Shown here piece by piece: positions 16,151 through 25,145 of a stretch of DNA of 64,000 nt. Position 1 is the stretch's first letter, and each line of letters begins with the position of its first letter. The DNA comes from Streptomyces cavernae (lineage in GTDB: Bacteria > Actinomycetota > Actinomycetes > Streptomycetales > Streptomycetaceae): positions 56,991 to 120,990 of the forward strand of contig NZ_ML137709.1 in assembly GCF_004023625.1 (NCBI RefSeq), written 5' to 3'. Under the pieces are notes generated by a model. That model worked only from the letters and a program-made list of their open reading frames with translations, made no database searches and was not told the DNA's origin. Both the position numbers and the translations under genes were made by a program.

Positions 16151-16756
16151 TTGCAGCGCGTCAACGGATCGATCATCGCGGCCGTGGCTCTGACGGTCAC
16201 CGTCGGAGCGCTGGCGTTCCCCATGTGGGATTACGAGGACCGTTCGGGCACGACGCAGGCCTATGCGTCCGCCAGCTCGGTCGACACCCAGTGGGGGCCG
16301 CTCACCGCGCAGGACCGCGACCTGATCTACCGTGTCCGGCTGGCGGGTCTGTGGGAGATGCCCGCCGGGAAGCAGGCGATGGAGCGCGCACCCACGCCGG
16401 AGATCAAGGAGGCCGGTGACCACCTGGTGAACGGCCACGCCGACCTGGACAGGCGGGTCCGGGACGTCGCGAAGAAGCTCGGTATGACGTTGCCGAACGA
16501 ACCGACCCCCGAGCAGCAGGGCTGGCTGGCCCAGATGGACGCGGCGCAGGGCAAGGAGTACGAGCGCACGTTCGCGCAGTTGCTGCGCAGCGCGCACGGC
16601 AAGATCTTCCCGGTGATCGGGAAGGTCCGCAACGAGACCCGGAACTCGCTGGTGCGCCAGCTGGCCTCGGACACCAACCAGACCGTGCTGGACCACATCA
16701 CCATGCTGGAGAAGACCGGAGCGGTCGATTTCGACGCCATCGCCAACGCACAGTGA
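16151..16756 (+). CDS. DUF4142 secreted protein (paralogue 1)
   Basis: A 201-residue exported protein with an N-terminal signal/anchor (IIAAVALTVTVGALAF) and a helical DUF4142 domain covering nearly all the rest (DRDLIYRVRLAGLWE, AAQGKEYERTFAQLLRSAHG, LASDTNQTVLDHITMLEKTG). I chose the TTG at 16151: it has GGGAGG 5 bases upstream and yields the same N-terminus as the next paralogue. DUF4142 is a four-helix ferritin-like fold of unknown function. About 60% of residues match the next gene by eye. Confidence 0.85.
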   Translation: MQRVNGSIIAAVALTVTVGALAFPMWDYEDRSGTTQAYASASSVDTQWGPLTAQDRDLIYRVRLAGLWEMPAGKQAMERAPTPEIKEAGDHLVNGHADLDRRVRDVAKKLGMTLPNEPTPEQQGWLAQMDAAQGKEYERTFAQLLRSAHGKIFPVIGKVRNETRNSLVRQLASDTNQTVLDHITMLEKTGAVDFDAIANAQ

Positions 16757-16786
16757 CCCGTCCGCGGCGACGCGGATGCCGCGCAC

Positions 16787-16812
16787 GGCGACCGGCCGAT
16801 CAGCCGGTCGCC
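16787..16812 (+). terminator. Hairpin between DUF4142 paralogues 1 and 2
   Basis: A 10 bp stem (GGCGACCGGC, 16787-16796, with 16803-16812) and 6-base loop lie about 30 bases after the first DUF4142 stop. A T tract is lacking. Confidence 0.6.
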
Positions 16813-16993
16813 CGGTGACCGCGGTTTACGAACGCGGCTGCGGCACGGTGCGGCGAGGTGTCGGCCACCGCGGTCCGGTCGGACATCCCGACCGGCCCCG
16901 TTGAACATGCCGACCGGCACGTACGTATGTCCTTGCACCGACCAAGTAACAGTTCACCCCCAACGACCAGTTGGTTTCCTTCGGGAGGCTCCT

Positions 16994-17788
16994 TTGCGGC
17001 GTATCAACGGTGCGCTCATCGCTTTGGCGATCACCGGCACGGTCGGCGCCCTCGCGTACCCCGTGTTCTACTCGTACCCCCACCGAAACGACGCCGCGAA
17101 AGCCGGCGCGGTGGTGACCGAGGCCCCCACGATCAACACCCGCTGGGGCCCGCTCACCGCCTCCGACCGGGACCTCATCGTGCGAGTGCGGCTGGCAGGC
17201 CTGTGGGAACTGCCGGCCGGACAGCAGGCGCTCGAGCGTGCACCCTCCCAGGCGATCAAGGAGGCCGGTGAGCATCTGATCACCGGTCACAACGACCTGG
17301 ACAAGCGGGTCCGGATCATCGCGGCCCAACTCGGCGTGGAGCTGCCCAACCAGCCGACCGCCCAGCAGCAGGGCTGGCTCGACGAGATGACGGCCGCTCA
17401 GGGCAAGGACTACGAGTACAAGTTCGCCAACCTGCTGCGGGCCGCGCACGGCAAGATCCTCCCGGACATCGGAACGGTGCGGAACTCCACCCGCAACTCG
17501 CTGGTGCGTCAGCTCGCCTCGGACACCAACAACACGGTGCTCGACCACATCACGATCCTGGAGAAGACCGGCGCGGTCGACTTCAACTTCATCGCCGAGA
17601 ACTCGATGAAGGGCGCGACCGCCAGCCCGAGCGGCCCGCCGGCTCCCGTTCCCGGTCAGCAGGTGCCCGACCCGCCCGCGGTGACGCCGCCCCCGGGGCT
17701 GAACCCCACATCGGGGATCTCCCCGAGCCCGGGCGGGATCAACACCAACCGGCCGGAGCCCGAAGACCCGGACGGCATCCTCCAGTAA
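16994..17788 (+). CDS. DUF4142 secreted protein (paralogue 2)
   Basis: A 264-residue exported protein: signal/anchor (LIALAITGTVGALAYPV), DUF4142 domain at about residues 45-200 closely matching paralogue 1, then a Pro/Gly/Ser-rich tail of about 60 residues. The start is the TTG at 16994 with GGGAGG 5 bases upstream, exactly as in paralogue 1; the leader ACGACCAGTTGG is shared too. Tandem duplication is the simplest origin. The tail may span or bind the cell wall. Function is unknown. Confidence 0.85.
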   Translation: MRRINGALIALAITGTVGALAYPVFYSYPHRNDAAKAGAVVTEAPTINTRWGPLTASDRDLIVRVRLAGLWELPAGQQALERAPSQAIKEAGEHLITGHNDLDKRVRIIAAQLGVELPNQPTAQQQGWLDEMTAAQGKDYEYKFANLLRAAHGKILPDIGTVRNSTRNSLVRQLASDTNNTVLDHITILEKTGAVDFNFIAENSMKGATASPSGPPAPVPGQQVPDPPAVTPPPGLNPTSGISPSPGGINTNRPEPEDPDGILQ

Positions 17789-17810
17789 GCACGGCAGGAC
17801 CGTCATGACC

Positions 17811-17856
17811 GACGCGGACCGGCGTCGCGGGGGCCACCGCGACGCCGGTCCGCGTC
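17811..17856 (+). terminator. Strong terminator after DUF4142 paralogue 2
   Basis: A perfect 20 bp stem (17811-17830 with 17837-17856) with a 6-base loop begins 22 bases after the stop codon. It separates the DUF4142 pair from the DUF692 gene. Confidence 0.85.
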
Positions 17857-18016
17857 CGTCCCGGCGAACCTCAAATGTTGCTCTGAACCTCCGCTCCTCC
17901 GGATTCGGAGCGAGCCGCCGGGGCCATGACCTCCACACGCCGGCACAGCGGTCCGTCGAAGGAGACAACCACACAGCGTTCGGTGCAGGGGCGGGGTCAT
18001 GGCGAAGGAGGGGACG

Positions 18017-19414
18017 ATGAGGCGTCTGGGTACGGGAATCGGTTGGCGGCCGGAGATCGCCGAGGCCGTGGAGGCCATGCCGGGCATCGACTGGGTGGAG
18101 GCCGTCGCCGAGAACCTGTGCCCCGGTCACCTCCCCGAGTCGCTGCTGCGGCTGCGCGAACGCGGAGTCACCGTCGTCCCGCACGGCGTGGGCCTCGGCC
18201 TCGGCGGCGCCGACCGCCCCGACGAGGGCCGGCTGACCGCGCTCGCCGAGCGGGCCGAGGCCCTCCGTTCACCGCTGGTCACCGAGCACATCGCGTTCGT
18301 ACGGGCCGGAGGACCGCTCACCGCCTCCGAGCGGCTGGAGGCGGGCCATCTGCTCCCCCTGCCGCGCACCCGGGACGCGCTCGACGTCCTGTGCGAGAAC
18401 GTCCGCATCGCTCAGGAGTCCCTGCCGGTGCCGCTCGCCGTGGAGAACATCGCGGCGCTGATCTCCTGGCCGGGCGAGGAGATGTCGGAGGGCCAGTTCT
18501 TGTACGAGCTGGCGGACCGCACCGGCGTACGCCTCCTCATCGACGTGGCCAACCTCCACACCAACCACGTCAACCGCGGCGAGGACCCCGCCAAGGCGCT
18601 CACCGAACTCCCCCTGGAAGCCATCGCTTACGTCCATGTGGCGGGCGGCTTCGAGCGCGACGGCGTCTGGCACGACAGCCACGCCCACCCGGTCCCGCAG
18701 CCGGTCCTCGACATCCTCACCGACCTCGCCTCGCGGGTGACGCCACCGGGCGTTCTCCTGGAACGCGACGAGAACTTCCCCGCCCCGGCCGAACTGGAAC
18801 GCGAGCTGCGTTCGATACGTGGTGCGTTGGCCAAGGGAGCGGCGACCACGGGCCGGACTCCCGCCGCCGGGGCCGAGCCCGGGCCCGCCGCCGTCCGCGA
18901 CGCGGTCCCCGCCACCGTCGGCGTCGCGAGCAGGGGCGGTGCCGGGGACGGCGACGGCCACGGCGTGGGCGTGGGCGTGGGAGTGGGAGTGGGCGTCGAA
19001 GCCGAACGCCAGCGGCTCGCCCTCGCTCAGACCGCCGTGCTCTCCGCCCTGGTCGCCGGGACGCCCGTACCCGAGGGGTTCGACCGCGTGCGCATGGGAG
19101 TGCAGGCCCGCGCCCTCGCCGCCAAGCGGGCGGGGGTCGTCGCGAAGGTCGCCCCGGAGCTGCCGGAGATCCTCGGTGACGCTTACCGCCCGGCCTTCCT
19201 CGCCTACGCCCACCGCCGCCCGATGACCGACGGCTACCGCCGTGACGCACTGGACTTCGCGGAGTCACTGCTGCTGGCCGGGTCCCCCGAGGACGCCGAG
19301 GTGCGCCGCCGGCTGTCCGACTGGTGGCTGGACCGCTCGGGCCCCGCGCCACGGTCGCACCGTCCGACGGCCCGACTGGTCCGTGCGACCCGCCGGGTAC
19401 TGCTGCGCCGCTGA
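18017..19414 (+). CDS. DUF692 (MbnB-like) metalloprotein with C-terminal MbnC/DUF2063-like extension
   Basis: A 465-residue protein. Residues 1-270 form a DUF692 TIM barrel, the family of the iron oxygenases MbnB, TglH and ChrH that modify cysteine in peptide natural products. The expected metal ligands are present: E32, H56, H91, E143, D176, N179, H181, H207, D220, H222 and E249. A Gly/Val repeat linker (316-327) leads to a helical C-terminal domain (330-425) whose pattern resembles the DUF2063 partner proteins, which would make this a natural fusion. The ATG at 18017 follows GGAGGGG; an ATG at 17999 is the alternative. A TIGR04222 gene lies downstream. Confidence 0.82.
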   Translation: MRRLGTGIGWRPEIAEAVEAMPGIDWVEAVAENLCPGHLPESLLRLRERGVTVVPHGVGLGLGGADRPDEGRLTALAERAEALRSPLVTEHIAFVRAGGPLTASERLEAGHLLPLPRTRDALDVLCENVRIAQESLPVPLAVENIAALISWPGEEMSEGQFLYELADRTGVRLLIDVANLHTNHVNRGEDPAKALTELPLEAIAYVHVAGGFERDGVWHDSHAHPVPQPVLDILTDLASRVTPPGVLLERDENFPAPAELERELRSIRGALAKGAATTGRTPAAGAEPGPAAVRDAVPATVGVASRGGAGDGDGHGVGVGVGVGVGVEAERQRLALAQTAVLSALVAGTPVPEGFDRVRMGVQARALAAKRAGVVAKVAPELPEILGDAYRPAFLAYAHRRPMTDGYRRDALDFAESLLLAGSPEDAEVRRRLSDWWLDRSGPAPRSHRPTARLVRATRRVLLRR

Positions 19415-19732
19415 ATCCCTGCGCTGCTGCTGAATCCCTGCACTGCTGCTGATTCCCTGCGCTGCTGCTGAGTGCATGCGCTGCTGCTGAGTGCCTGCGG
19501 TGCATTGCCGGCGCGAGTGTGCCCCGACTAACACAACACCGCGCCCCACACCGGAATATCCGCATATCCTCCAGTTCGCCGCCCCCAGTCGTCCTCTTTT
19601 GCTCCATCACCTGACGTCGGCCACCCACACTGAACAGAACTCACGGGTACTGAAGTTGGCGTACGCAGCGCGTTACGATTCCAGCTCCCACCCACCAGCG
19701 CACTAACGTGCGGTGCCGCGACAGGAGGCACC
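19415..19732. other. Gene-free 318 bp: CTG-rich tandem repeat, then promoter region
   Basis: The first 90 bases are a 19 bp tandem repeat (see next entry). The rest, to 19732, is unusually AT-rich for this genome and leads to the third DUF4142 gene, whose ATG follows ACAGGAGGC. A promoter is likely here but no exact box is assigned. Confidence 0.6.
19424..19499 (+). repeat. 19 bp tandem repeat, four copies
   Basis: CTGCTGCTGAATCCCTGCA and variants occur at 19424-19442, 19443-19461, 19462-19480 and 19481-19499. A fifth degenerate copy overlaps the DUF692 stop codon, so the array appears to have grown from the gene's last bases. Confidence 0.8.
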
Positions 19733-20548
19733 ATGCGATCCATCGACAGCCGCACCGTCTTCAGCGGCACCGGGCTCATCGTGGCGGGCCTGGCGGCGAC
19801 GCTCGTCGCGTTGATATTTCCCGTGTGGTCGTACGCGGACCGCGCGGGAACCGGCCTGGACACACTGAACGCACAGTCGGTCGCGACCAGGTACGGACCG
19901 CTGTCGGCACTGGACCGGGAGTTCATCACCAAGGTGCGGCTCGCGGGCCTGTGGGAGCTGCCCGCCGGACAGCAGGCGCAGCAGCGAGGGACCACCCAGG
20001 CCGTCCGGACCGCGGGCGTGCACCTGATGGAGGGTCACACCTTCCTGGATGCACGTGTAAGGGAGGTCGCGTCGCAGCTGGGCCTCGAACTGCCGAACCA
20101 GCCCAGCGAGCAGCAACAGCAGTGGCTCGCCACCCTCAGCGCGGCCCAGGGCGAGGACTACGACCGCGATTTCGCCAACATCCTGCGTGCGGCGCACGGC
20201 AAGGTCTTCTCGGTGGTCGCCCAGGTCCGCGCGACCACCCGCAACTCTCTGGTGCGGGCACTGGCGGACGACGCGAACACCACCGTGCTGGACCACATCA
20301 AGGTCCTGGAGGCCACCGGTTACGTCGACTTCGACGCGCTGGCGCGGGACGCTGCCACCGCCGCCCCACCGCCGATCAGCAACTCCCCCGCCCCGCCGGG
20401 CCCGGTGGCCTCACCGACCCCGGCCACACCGGTGACCCCGACGACCGGCATCTCCACGAACCCGGTGTCCCCGGTGTCGTCGGCGCCCTCGTCCCGGGCG
20501 TCCCCCTCGTACTCCCTGCCCCCGCCCGCCAACCCTTCCCACAACTGA
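19733..20548 (+). CDS. DUF4142 secreted protein (paralogue 3)
   Basis: A 271-residue exported protein with signal/anchor (TGLIVAGLAATLVALIFPV), DUF4142 domain at about 45-205, and a Pro/Thr/Ser-rich tail of about 65 residues. It shares with paralogues 1 and 2 the motifs VRLAGLWELPAGQQA and SLVRALADDANTTVLDHI. It starts with ATG and a good ribosome site, unlike the TTG starts of the others, and is separated from them by the DUF692 gene. Function is unknown; the domain is ferritin-like. Confidence 0.85.
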   Translation: MRSIDSRTVFSGTGLIVAGLAATLVALIFPVWSYADRAGTGLDTLNAQSVATRYGPLSALDREFITKVRLAGLWELPAGQQAQQRGTTQAVRTAGVHLMEGHTFLDARVREVASQLGLELPNQPSEQQQQWLATLSAAQGEDYDRDFANILRAAHGKVFSVVAQVRATTRNSLVRALADDANTTVLDHIKVLEATGYVDFDALARDAATAAPPPISNSPAPPGPVASPTPATPVTPTTGISTNPVSPVSSAPSSRASPSYSLPPPANPSHN

Positions 20549-20642
20549 GCCCATGACAATGCACCTTCACCGGAACTCAACATTCCGTCCACATCCTGAA
20601 CACGCCGTGGCCTCCCCCGGCCGCGTCGCATAAAACACCGCC

Positions 20643-21437
20643 ATGTCGTGGGTTCTCCTTCTTCTCCTGGCCTGGTCGGTGGCGGCCGTCAACTGCACCC
20701 GGCTGTGCCTGGCCGCCCTGCGCGCCGCACGGATCGACCCCGGCATCGGCGACGGACACCGGCTGACGCTGTACGAGGCCGCGTTCCTGTCCGGCGGTCC
20801 GGTCCGGGTGGCCGAGTTGGCGATGGTCTCGATGGCCCGCCAGCGGCGGCTGCTGCTCGCGCACACGGGCTGGGTCACCGTCGTGGACCCGGAGGGCCGG
20901 GACGGGCTGGAGCGGTCGGTGATGAGCGCGATCGGCTCGTACGGTCAGGCCCGGATCGCTCCCGTGCGGTCACGGGTCGCCACCGGTGCCGCCGTCCGCG
21001 ACCTCGCCGACCGGCTGGTCGCGGCCGGCCTCGCCGTGCCCGAGGGCTCCGGCAGCAGCCTCGCGGCCGCGGTGCGCCGGGTGCGGGCCACCGCGGTGGG
21101 GGTGGTGGTGCTGGGTGTCGTCGTGGCGCTGCGGTTCCCGTCGCCCGGGGCGGGCGGCGTGCCGGTTCCCGTCTGGTTCGCGCTGCCCCTGATCCTCACC
21201 CTGTGCTCGCTGGCCCTGGCCCGGCTGGAGGCCCACCCCTACACGCGCTGGGCGTCCCCGGCCGGACAGCGGCTGCTCGGCACTCTGGCGACCCACGGCG
21301 TCGACGAACGCACGTATCTCACCTCGGTCGCCGTGCACGGTGTCCGTGCGGTGCGCGATCCCCAGCTGCGCGCGGCGTTCGGCCACCACTCCGGAACGCC
21401 GAGCGCCCACCGCGCCCGCCACGAAATCGCCGACTGA
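20643..21437 (+). CDS. TIGR04222 domain membrane protein
   Basis: A 264-residue membrane protein with one N-terminal hydrophobic segment (LLLLLAWSVAAV) and one or two more near residues 150-195. The TIGR04222 hallmark LYEAAFLSGGPVRVAELAMVSM is at about residues 42-65. Members of the family usually end in a Gly/Cys- or Gly/Ser-rich low-complexity tail; here the protein ends in an ordinary His/Arg/Ala-rich stretch. The family is often found beside DUF692 proteins in Streptomyces, as here. No clear ribosome site precedes the ATG. Function is unknown. Confidence 0.8.
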   Translation: MSWVLLLLLAWSVAAVNCTRLCLAALRAARIDPGIGDGHRLTLYEAAFLSGGPVRVAELAMVSMARQRRLLLAHTGWVTVVDPEGRDGLERSVMSAIGSYGQARIAPVRSRVATGAAVRDLADRLVAAGLAVPEGSGSSLAAAVRRVRATAVGVVVLGVVVALRFPSPGAGGVPVPVWFALPLILTLCSLALARLEAHPYTRWASPAGQRLLGTLATHGVDERTYLTSVAVHGVRAVRDPQLRAAFGHHSGTPSAHRARHEIAD

Positions 21438-21532
21438 AGGGCCCGCCCCCGCGGCCGGCCGACAGCCTTGGGCCAGGCCCGCCGTGGCGGGCCGACAAAA
21501 CCTGGGCCGCACCAGGCCGCCCTGGCCGTGCC

Positions 21533-22276
21533 CTAGGCCAGGCCCGCCACCAGTTCGCCGATGTCCTTGCGGCGCCCGGTGAAGAAGGGCACCTCCTCGC
21601 GGACGTGCCGCCGGGCCTCCGAGCCGCGCAGATGACGCATGAGGTCGACGATGCGGTACAGCTCGTCCGCCTCGAAGGCGAGGATCCATTCGTAGTCGCC
21701 GAGCGAGAAGGAGGCGACCGTGTTGGCGCGGACGTCCGGGAAGCCGCGGGCCATCTTGCCGTGGTCGGCGAGCATCGTCCGGCGCTCCTCGTCCGGCAGC
21801 AGGTACCAGTCGTAGGAGCGGACGAAGGGGTAGACGCTGACGTAGTTGCGCGGCGTCTCGTCGGCGAGGAACGCCGGGATGTGCGAGCGGTTGAACTCGG
21901 CGGGGCGGTGCAGCGCCATGTTCGACCAGACCGGCTCCAGGGCCCGGCCCAGCCTCGTACGGCGGAAGAGGTTGTACGCCTCCTGCAGCTGGTCGGCCGT
22001 CTCCGCGTGCCACCAGATCATGACGTCGGCGTCCGCGCGCAGGCCGGACACGTCGTACGTGCCGCGGATCGTCACGTCCTTCGCGGCGAGCTGGTCGAAG
22101 AGCTCCTGGACCTCGTCCGCGTACCCGGCACGGTCCTCGGGGAGCGGCTCGCGCAGCTTGAAGACGGACCACAGCGTGTAGCGGATGACCTCGTTGAGGT
22201 CCTTGGCCAGCTTGCCCTTGTTGGGGATGCGGGCGGAGGCTGCGGTGGGGTCGTTGGTGGGGGCGTCGTCACTCAT
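21533..22276 (-). CDS. hemQ: Hydrogen peroxide-dependent heme synthase HemQ
   Basis: Coproheme decarboxylase of the chlorite dismutase fold, which converts Fe-coproporphyrin III to heme b with hydrogen peroxide, the last step of the coproporphyrin-dependent pathway. The 247-residue protein keeps the catalytic tyrosine in [17 protein letters not shown] (Tyr145) and the proximal heme ligand in LADHGKM (His172). The gene begins only 4 bases after hemG ends, so they form an operon. Convergent with the TIGR04222 gene. Confidence 0.95.
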   Translation of the reverse strand: MSDDAPTNDPTAASARIPNKGKLAKDLNEVIRYTLWSVFKLREPLPEDRAGYADEVQELFDQLAAKDVTIRGTYDVSGLRADADVMIWWHAETADQLQEAYNLFRRTRLGRALEPVWSNMALHRPAEFNRSHIPAFLADETPRNYVSVYPFVRSYDWYLLPDEERRTMLADHGKMARGFPDVRANTVASFSLGDYEWILAFEADELYRIVDLMRHLRGSEARRHVREEVPFFTGRRKDIGELVAGLA

Positions 22277-22280
22277 GGGG

Positions 22281-23858
22281 CTATTCTCCCGCTCCGCCGT
22301 GCAGGCTCTGCACCGGGTTCGCGGTCAGCGCATCGAGCCCGGCGCGGTCGCCCTTGAGCTGGTCGACGGCGGCGTACGCGCTCGCGACGCAGGCCGGGAT
22401 GCCGACGCCGTCGTAGGCCGCGCCGCACACCGCGAGACCCGGCAGCTTGGCGATGTGCTCGCGGATCCGGGCCACGCGCGCGTGGTGGCCGACCGGATAC
22501 TGCGGCAGCCCGTCGTCCCATCGGGTGACCCGGGTCGCCACGGGCACGGCGTCGAGTCCGGTGGCCTCGCGCAGATCGTGCCGTGAGACGTCCACGAGGT
22601 CGTCGTCCGCGCGCTGGAGCGCCTCGGTCTCGCCGTACCGTCCGACGGAGGTCCGCAGGACGAGCAGATCGGGGTTCTCCTCCGCGATCCACCCCCACTT
22701 CTGGGAGGCGAACGTCGACGCCTTGATGGTGCGCCCGTCGACGGGCGGCACCAGGAAACCGCTGCCTTCGGGCAGACGGATGTCACCGCGGCGGTAGGCG
22801 AGGGTGATGAGGGCCATGGATGCGTACTCGACGGCCGCCAGCTCCGTCGCGGCCGCCGGGGCCTCGGCCCGCAGCAGTTCGGCGGCTGCCCGGGCGGGAA
22901 GGGCGACGACCACCGCGTCGGCGTACAGCACCTGCCCTCCGGCGACGACACGCCAGGCCGGGCGCTGCCGCGCCGCCGCCTCATGGCGCGCCGCGCCACC
23001 CTCCCGTGCCGCGCCACCCTCCCGTGCCGCGCCACCCTGCTCGCCGGAGCCGGCCGTCGCGCCGTGCTGCTCCGCCCCGGCCCTGCGCAGCTCCGTCACC
23101 GGCGTCCCCGTGCGGATGTCCGCGCCCCGCGCCCGCACCGACTCGGCGACGGCGAGCGGGAGTTCGCCGACGCCGCCCTCGATGCCCATGAAGACCGGGC
23201 CGCTCTGGCCGGCCTCAGCCGCCTTCGCCTGGATCCCACGGACCGCCTCCGTCAGGGAGTCATGGGTCCGCGCGGCCTGGAAGAGCTGGGGCACGGCCGA
23301 ACGCAGCGAGATCCGGTAGGCGTCGCCCGCGTACACGCCGCCCAGGAGGGGTTCGACGAGGCGGTCCACGACCTCCCGGCCGACGCGGGCCGCGACGTAC
23401 TCGCCCACCGCCACGTCGTCCCCGACCTCGGTGCGCGGCAGGTCGGCGTCCTGTTCGACGCGGCGCAGGCCCTCTTCGGAGAGGACCCCGGCGAGGGCCG
23501 ACGCGGTGCCGGGCACGCCCATCACATGGCCCTTCGGCATGGGCCGCAGCGCCCCCCGGGTCCACAGCGACGCGGAGGCGGTGGCCGGCGGCTGCAGGCG
23601 GCCGGCGAGGCCCACCTCGCGGGCGAGCGCGACCGCCTCAGGGCGTCGCGCGAGCATCGACTCGGCGCCGAGGTCGACCCGCGCCCCGGCGATCTCGCCG
23701 GGCAGCAGTTTCCCGCCGACCCGCTCCGAGGCCTCCAGCACCGTCACCCGCGCCCCGCCGTCCAGCAGCCGGTGCGCGGCCGCCAGACCCGCGATGCCGG
23801 CCCCGATGACGACGACGTGCCCCGCGCCCGTATCCCTGTCCGCACCCGATTCGCGCAT
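22281..23858 (-). CDS. hemG: Protoporphyrinogen/coproporphyrinogen III oxidase (HemY/CgoX)
   Basis: A FAD enzyme that oxidises coproporphyrinogen III to coproporphyrin III in Gram-positive bacteria. The 525-residue product starts with the dinucleotide motif VIGAGIAG (residues 17-24) and ends with the family motif [19 protein letters not shown]. The ATG at 23858 follows GGGGGAC; an ATG eight codons upstream is possible. Around residues 270-290 there is a repeated GAAREG insertion coded by an 18 bp direct repeat, probably a surface loop. Upstream partner of hemQ, with hemE nearby. Confidence 0.92.
   Translation of the reverse strand: MRESGADRDTGAGHVVVIGAGIAGLAAAHRLLDGGARVTVLEASERVGGKLLPGEIAGARVDLGAESMLARRPEAVALAREVGLAGRLQPPATASASLWTRGALRPMPKGHVMGVPGTASALAGVLSEEGLRRVEQDADLPRTEVGDDVAVGEYVAARVGREVVDRLVEPLLGGVYAGDAYRISLRSAVPQLFQAARTHDSLTEAVRGIQAKAAEAGQSGPVFMGIEGGVGELPLAVAESVRARGADIRTGTPVTELRRAGAEQHGATAGSGEQGGAAREGGAAREGGAARHEAAARQRPAWRVVAGGQVLYADAVVVALPARAAAELLRAEAPAAATELAAVEYASMALITLAYRRGDIRLPEGSGFLVPPVDGRTIKASTFASQKWGWIAEENPDLLVLRTSVGRYGETEALQRADDDLVDVSRHDLREATGLDAVPVATRVTRWDDGLPQYPVGHHARVARIREHIAKLPGLAVCGAAYDGVGIPACVASAYAAVDQLKGDRAGLDALTANPVQSLHGGAGE
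22990..23042. repeat. 18 bp direct repeat inside hemG
   Basis: The unit GCCGCGCCACCCTCCCGT is present two and a half times in tandem. It codes the in-frame repeat GAAREG in HemG, a likely loop expansion. Confidence 0.7.
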
Positions 23859-24016
23859 GTCCCCCACTGTGTCAGACCGCATCGACAGCCCGGCCGGGGC
23901 CCGGTGTCCGCAGCGAGTCCCGACCGTGACCGCATCGGGACCGTTCGATGCCAACGTTTCGTCCGGCCCGGGCGTCGAAGAGGCATCACCGATCACAACC
24001 CGGGGGGTATGCCGAC

Positions 24017-25024
24017 ATGCAGGTACTTGGCACGAGCAGGGCGAGCAGTGACCGATCACGCCGGGCACCCGGATCCTGGCGCTCGGCACGGCCCGTCCAG
24101 GTGCTGGCCGCGCTGCTGATCACCGCCTCGCTGGCCCTCGCGGGCTGCAGCGGGGTCTCCCCCTCCGGCGGGGAGGACAGCGCCGCGGGCGCGGCCGCGG
24201 ACGCCGGGGACAAAAAGCAGGCCGAGGGCGCCGCCGGCCTGAACGGTTCCCGGGGCAAGGCCGACCAGGCCGACGCTCCCCCGAAGATCACCGCCTCCCA
24301 CATCATCCGCACCGCCTCGCTGACGGTGCAGGTCAAGGACGTCCCCAAGGCCCTCGACGAGGCCCGTACGGTGACGGAGAACGCGGGTGGGTTCGTCGGG
24401 CAGGAGACCACCAACCGCGACGACGAGGGCCGCGAGCACACCCGGGTCGTCCTGCGGGTGCCCACGGACAAATACGCCGGTGTCCTCGGCGATCTCGAGG
24501 GCACGGGCAAGCTCCTGGAGCGTAACTCCAAGGCCCAGGACGTCACCGACCAGGTCGTGGACGTGGAGAGCCGGATCAAGACGCAGCGCGCCAGCGTGAT
24601 CCGGATCCGGGAACTGATGGACCAGGCCACCAAGCTCAGCGATGTGGTCACCTTGGAGGGTGAGTTGAGTTCCCGCCAGGCCGACCTGGAGGCACTCCTC
24701 GCCCAGCAGGCGTCCCTGAAGGACCGCACCAGCCTCGCCACGATCACGCTGTCCCTGACCGAGACCCGGGTGGAGCCGGCCAAGGACGAGGCCGGGTTCG
24801 CGGACGCGCTCACGGGTGGCTGGGACGCGTTCGTGACGATGCTGCGCTGGATCGCGCTGGCCTTCGGCGCGGTGCTGCCGTTCGCCGCGACGGCCGCGAT
24901 CATGCTGCTGGTCTGGGTTCGGGTGGCCCGCGCCCGCCGCCCCGCCACGGCGAACCCGGCACCCCTCACCACCGCGGGCCCGCTCCCGCCCGCGCCCGGC
25001 GGGGGTGAGCGCGAGGAGGACTGA
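24017..25024 (+). CDS. DUF4349 domain lipoprotein
   Basis: A 335-residue lipoprotein with a signal peptide and lipobox LALAGC (near residues 40-45), a disordered Ala/Gly/Lys stretch, then a DUF4349 domain (about 95-290) containing a coiled coil (VESRIKTQRASVIRIRELM), and a C-terminal membrane helix near 295-315. It would therefore be tethered at both ends. The family is widespread but of unknown function. I used the ATG at 24017; the frame is open upstream, but the divergent hemG start limits the space. Confidence 0.85.
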   Translation: MQVLGTSRASSDRSRRAPGSWRSARPVQVLAALLITASLALAGCSGVSPSGGEDSAAGAAADAGDKKQAEGAAGLNGSRGKADQADAPPKITASHIIRTASLTVQVKDVPKALDEARTVTENAGGFVGQETTNRDDEGREHTRVVLRVPTDKYAGVLGDLEGTGKLLERNSKAQDVTDQVVDVESRIKTQRASVIRIRELMDQATKLSDVVTLEGELSSRQADLEALLAQQASLKDRTSLATITLSLTETRVEPAKDEAGFADALTGGWDAFVTMLRWIALAFGAVLPFAATAAIMLLVWVRVARARRPATANPAPLTTAGPLPPAPGGGEREED

Positions 25025-25145
25025 CCGGGGCGCCTGCCGACCGACCGCGGGCCAGGACGACCGACGGCGGCGCTGAAGAGGACCGACGGCGGCGCGAGGA
25101 GAACCGACTGCGAACCGGCACAGCGCTCGCCCGTAGCGTGTTCGC

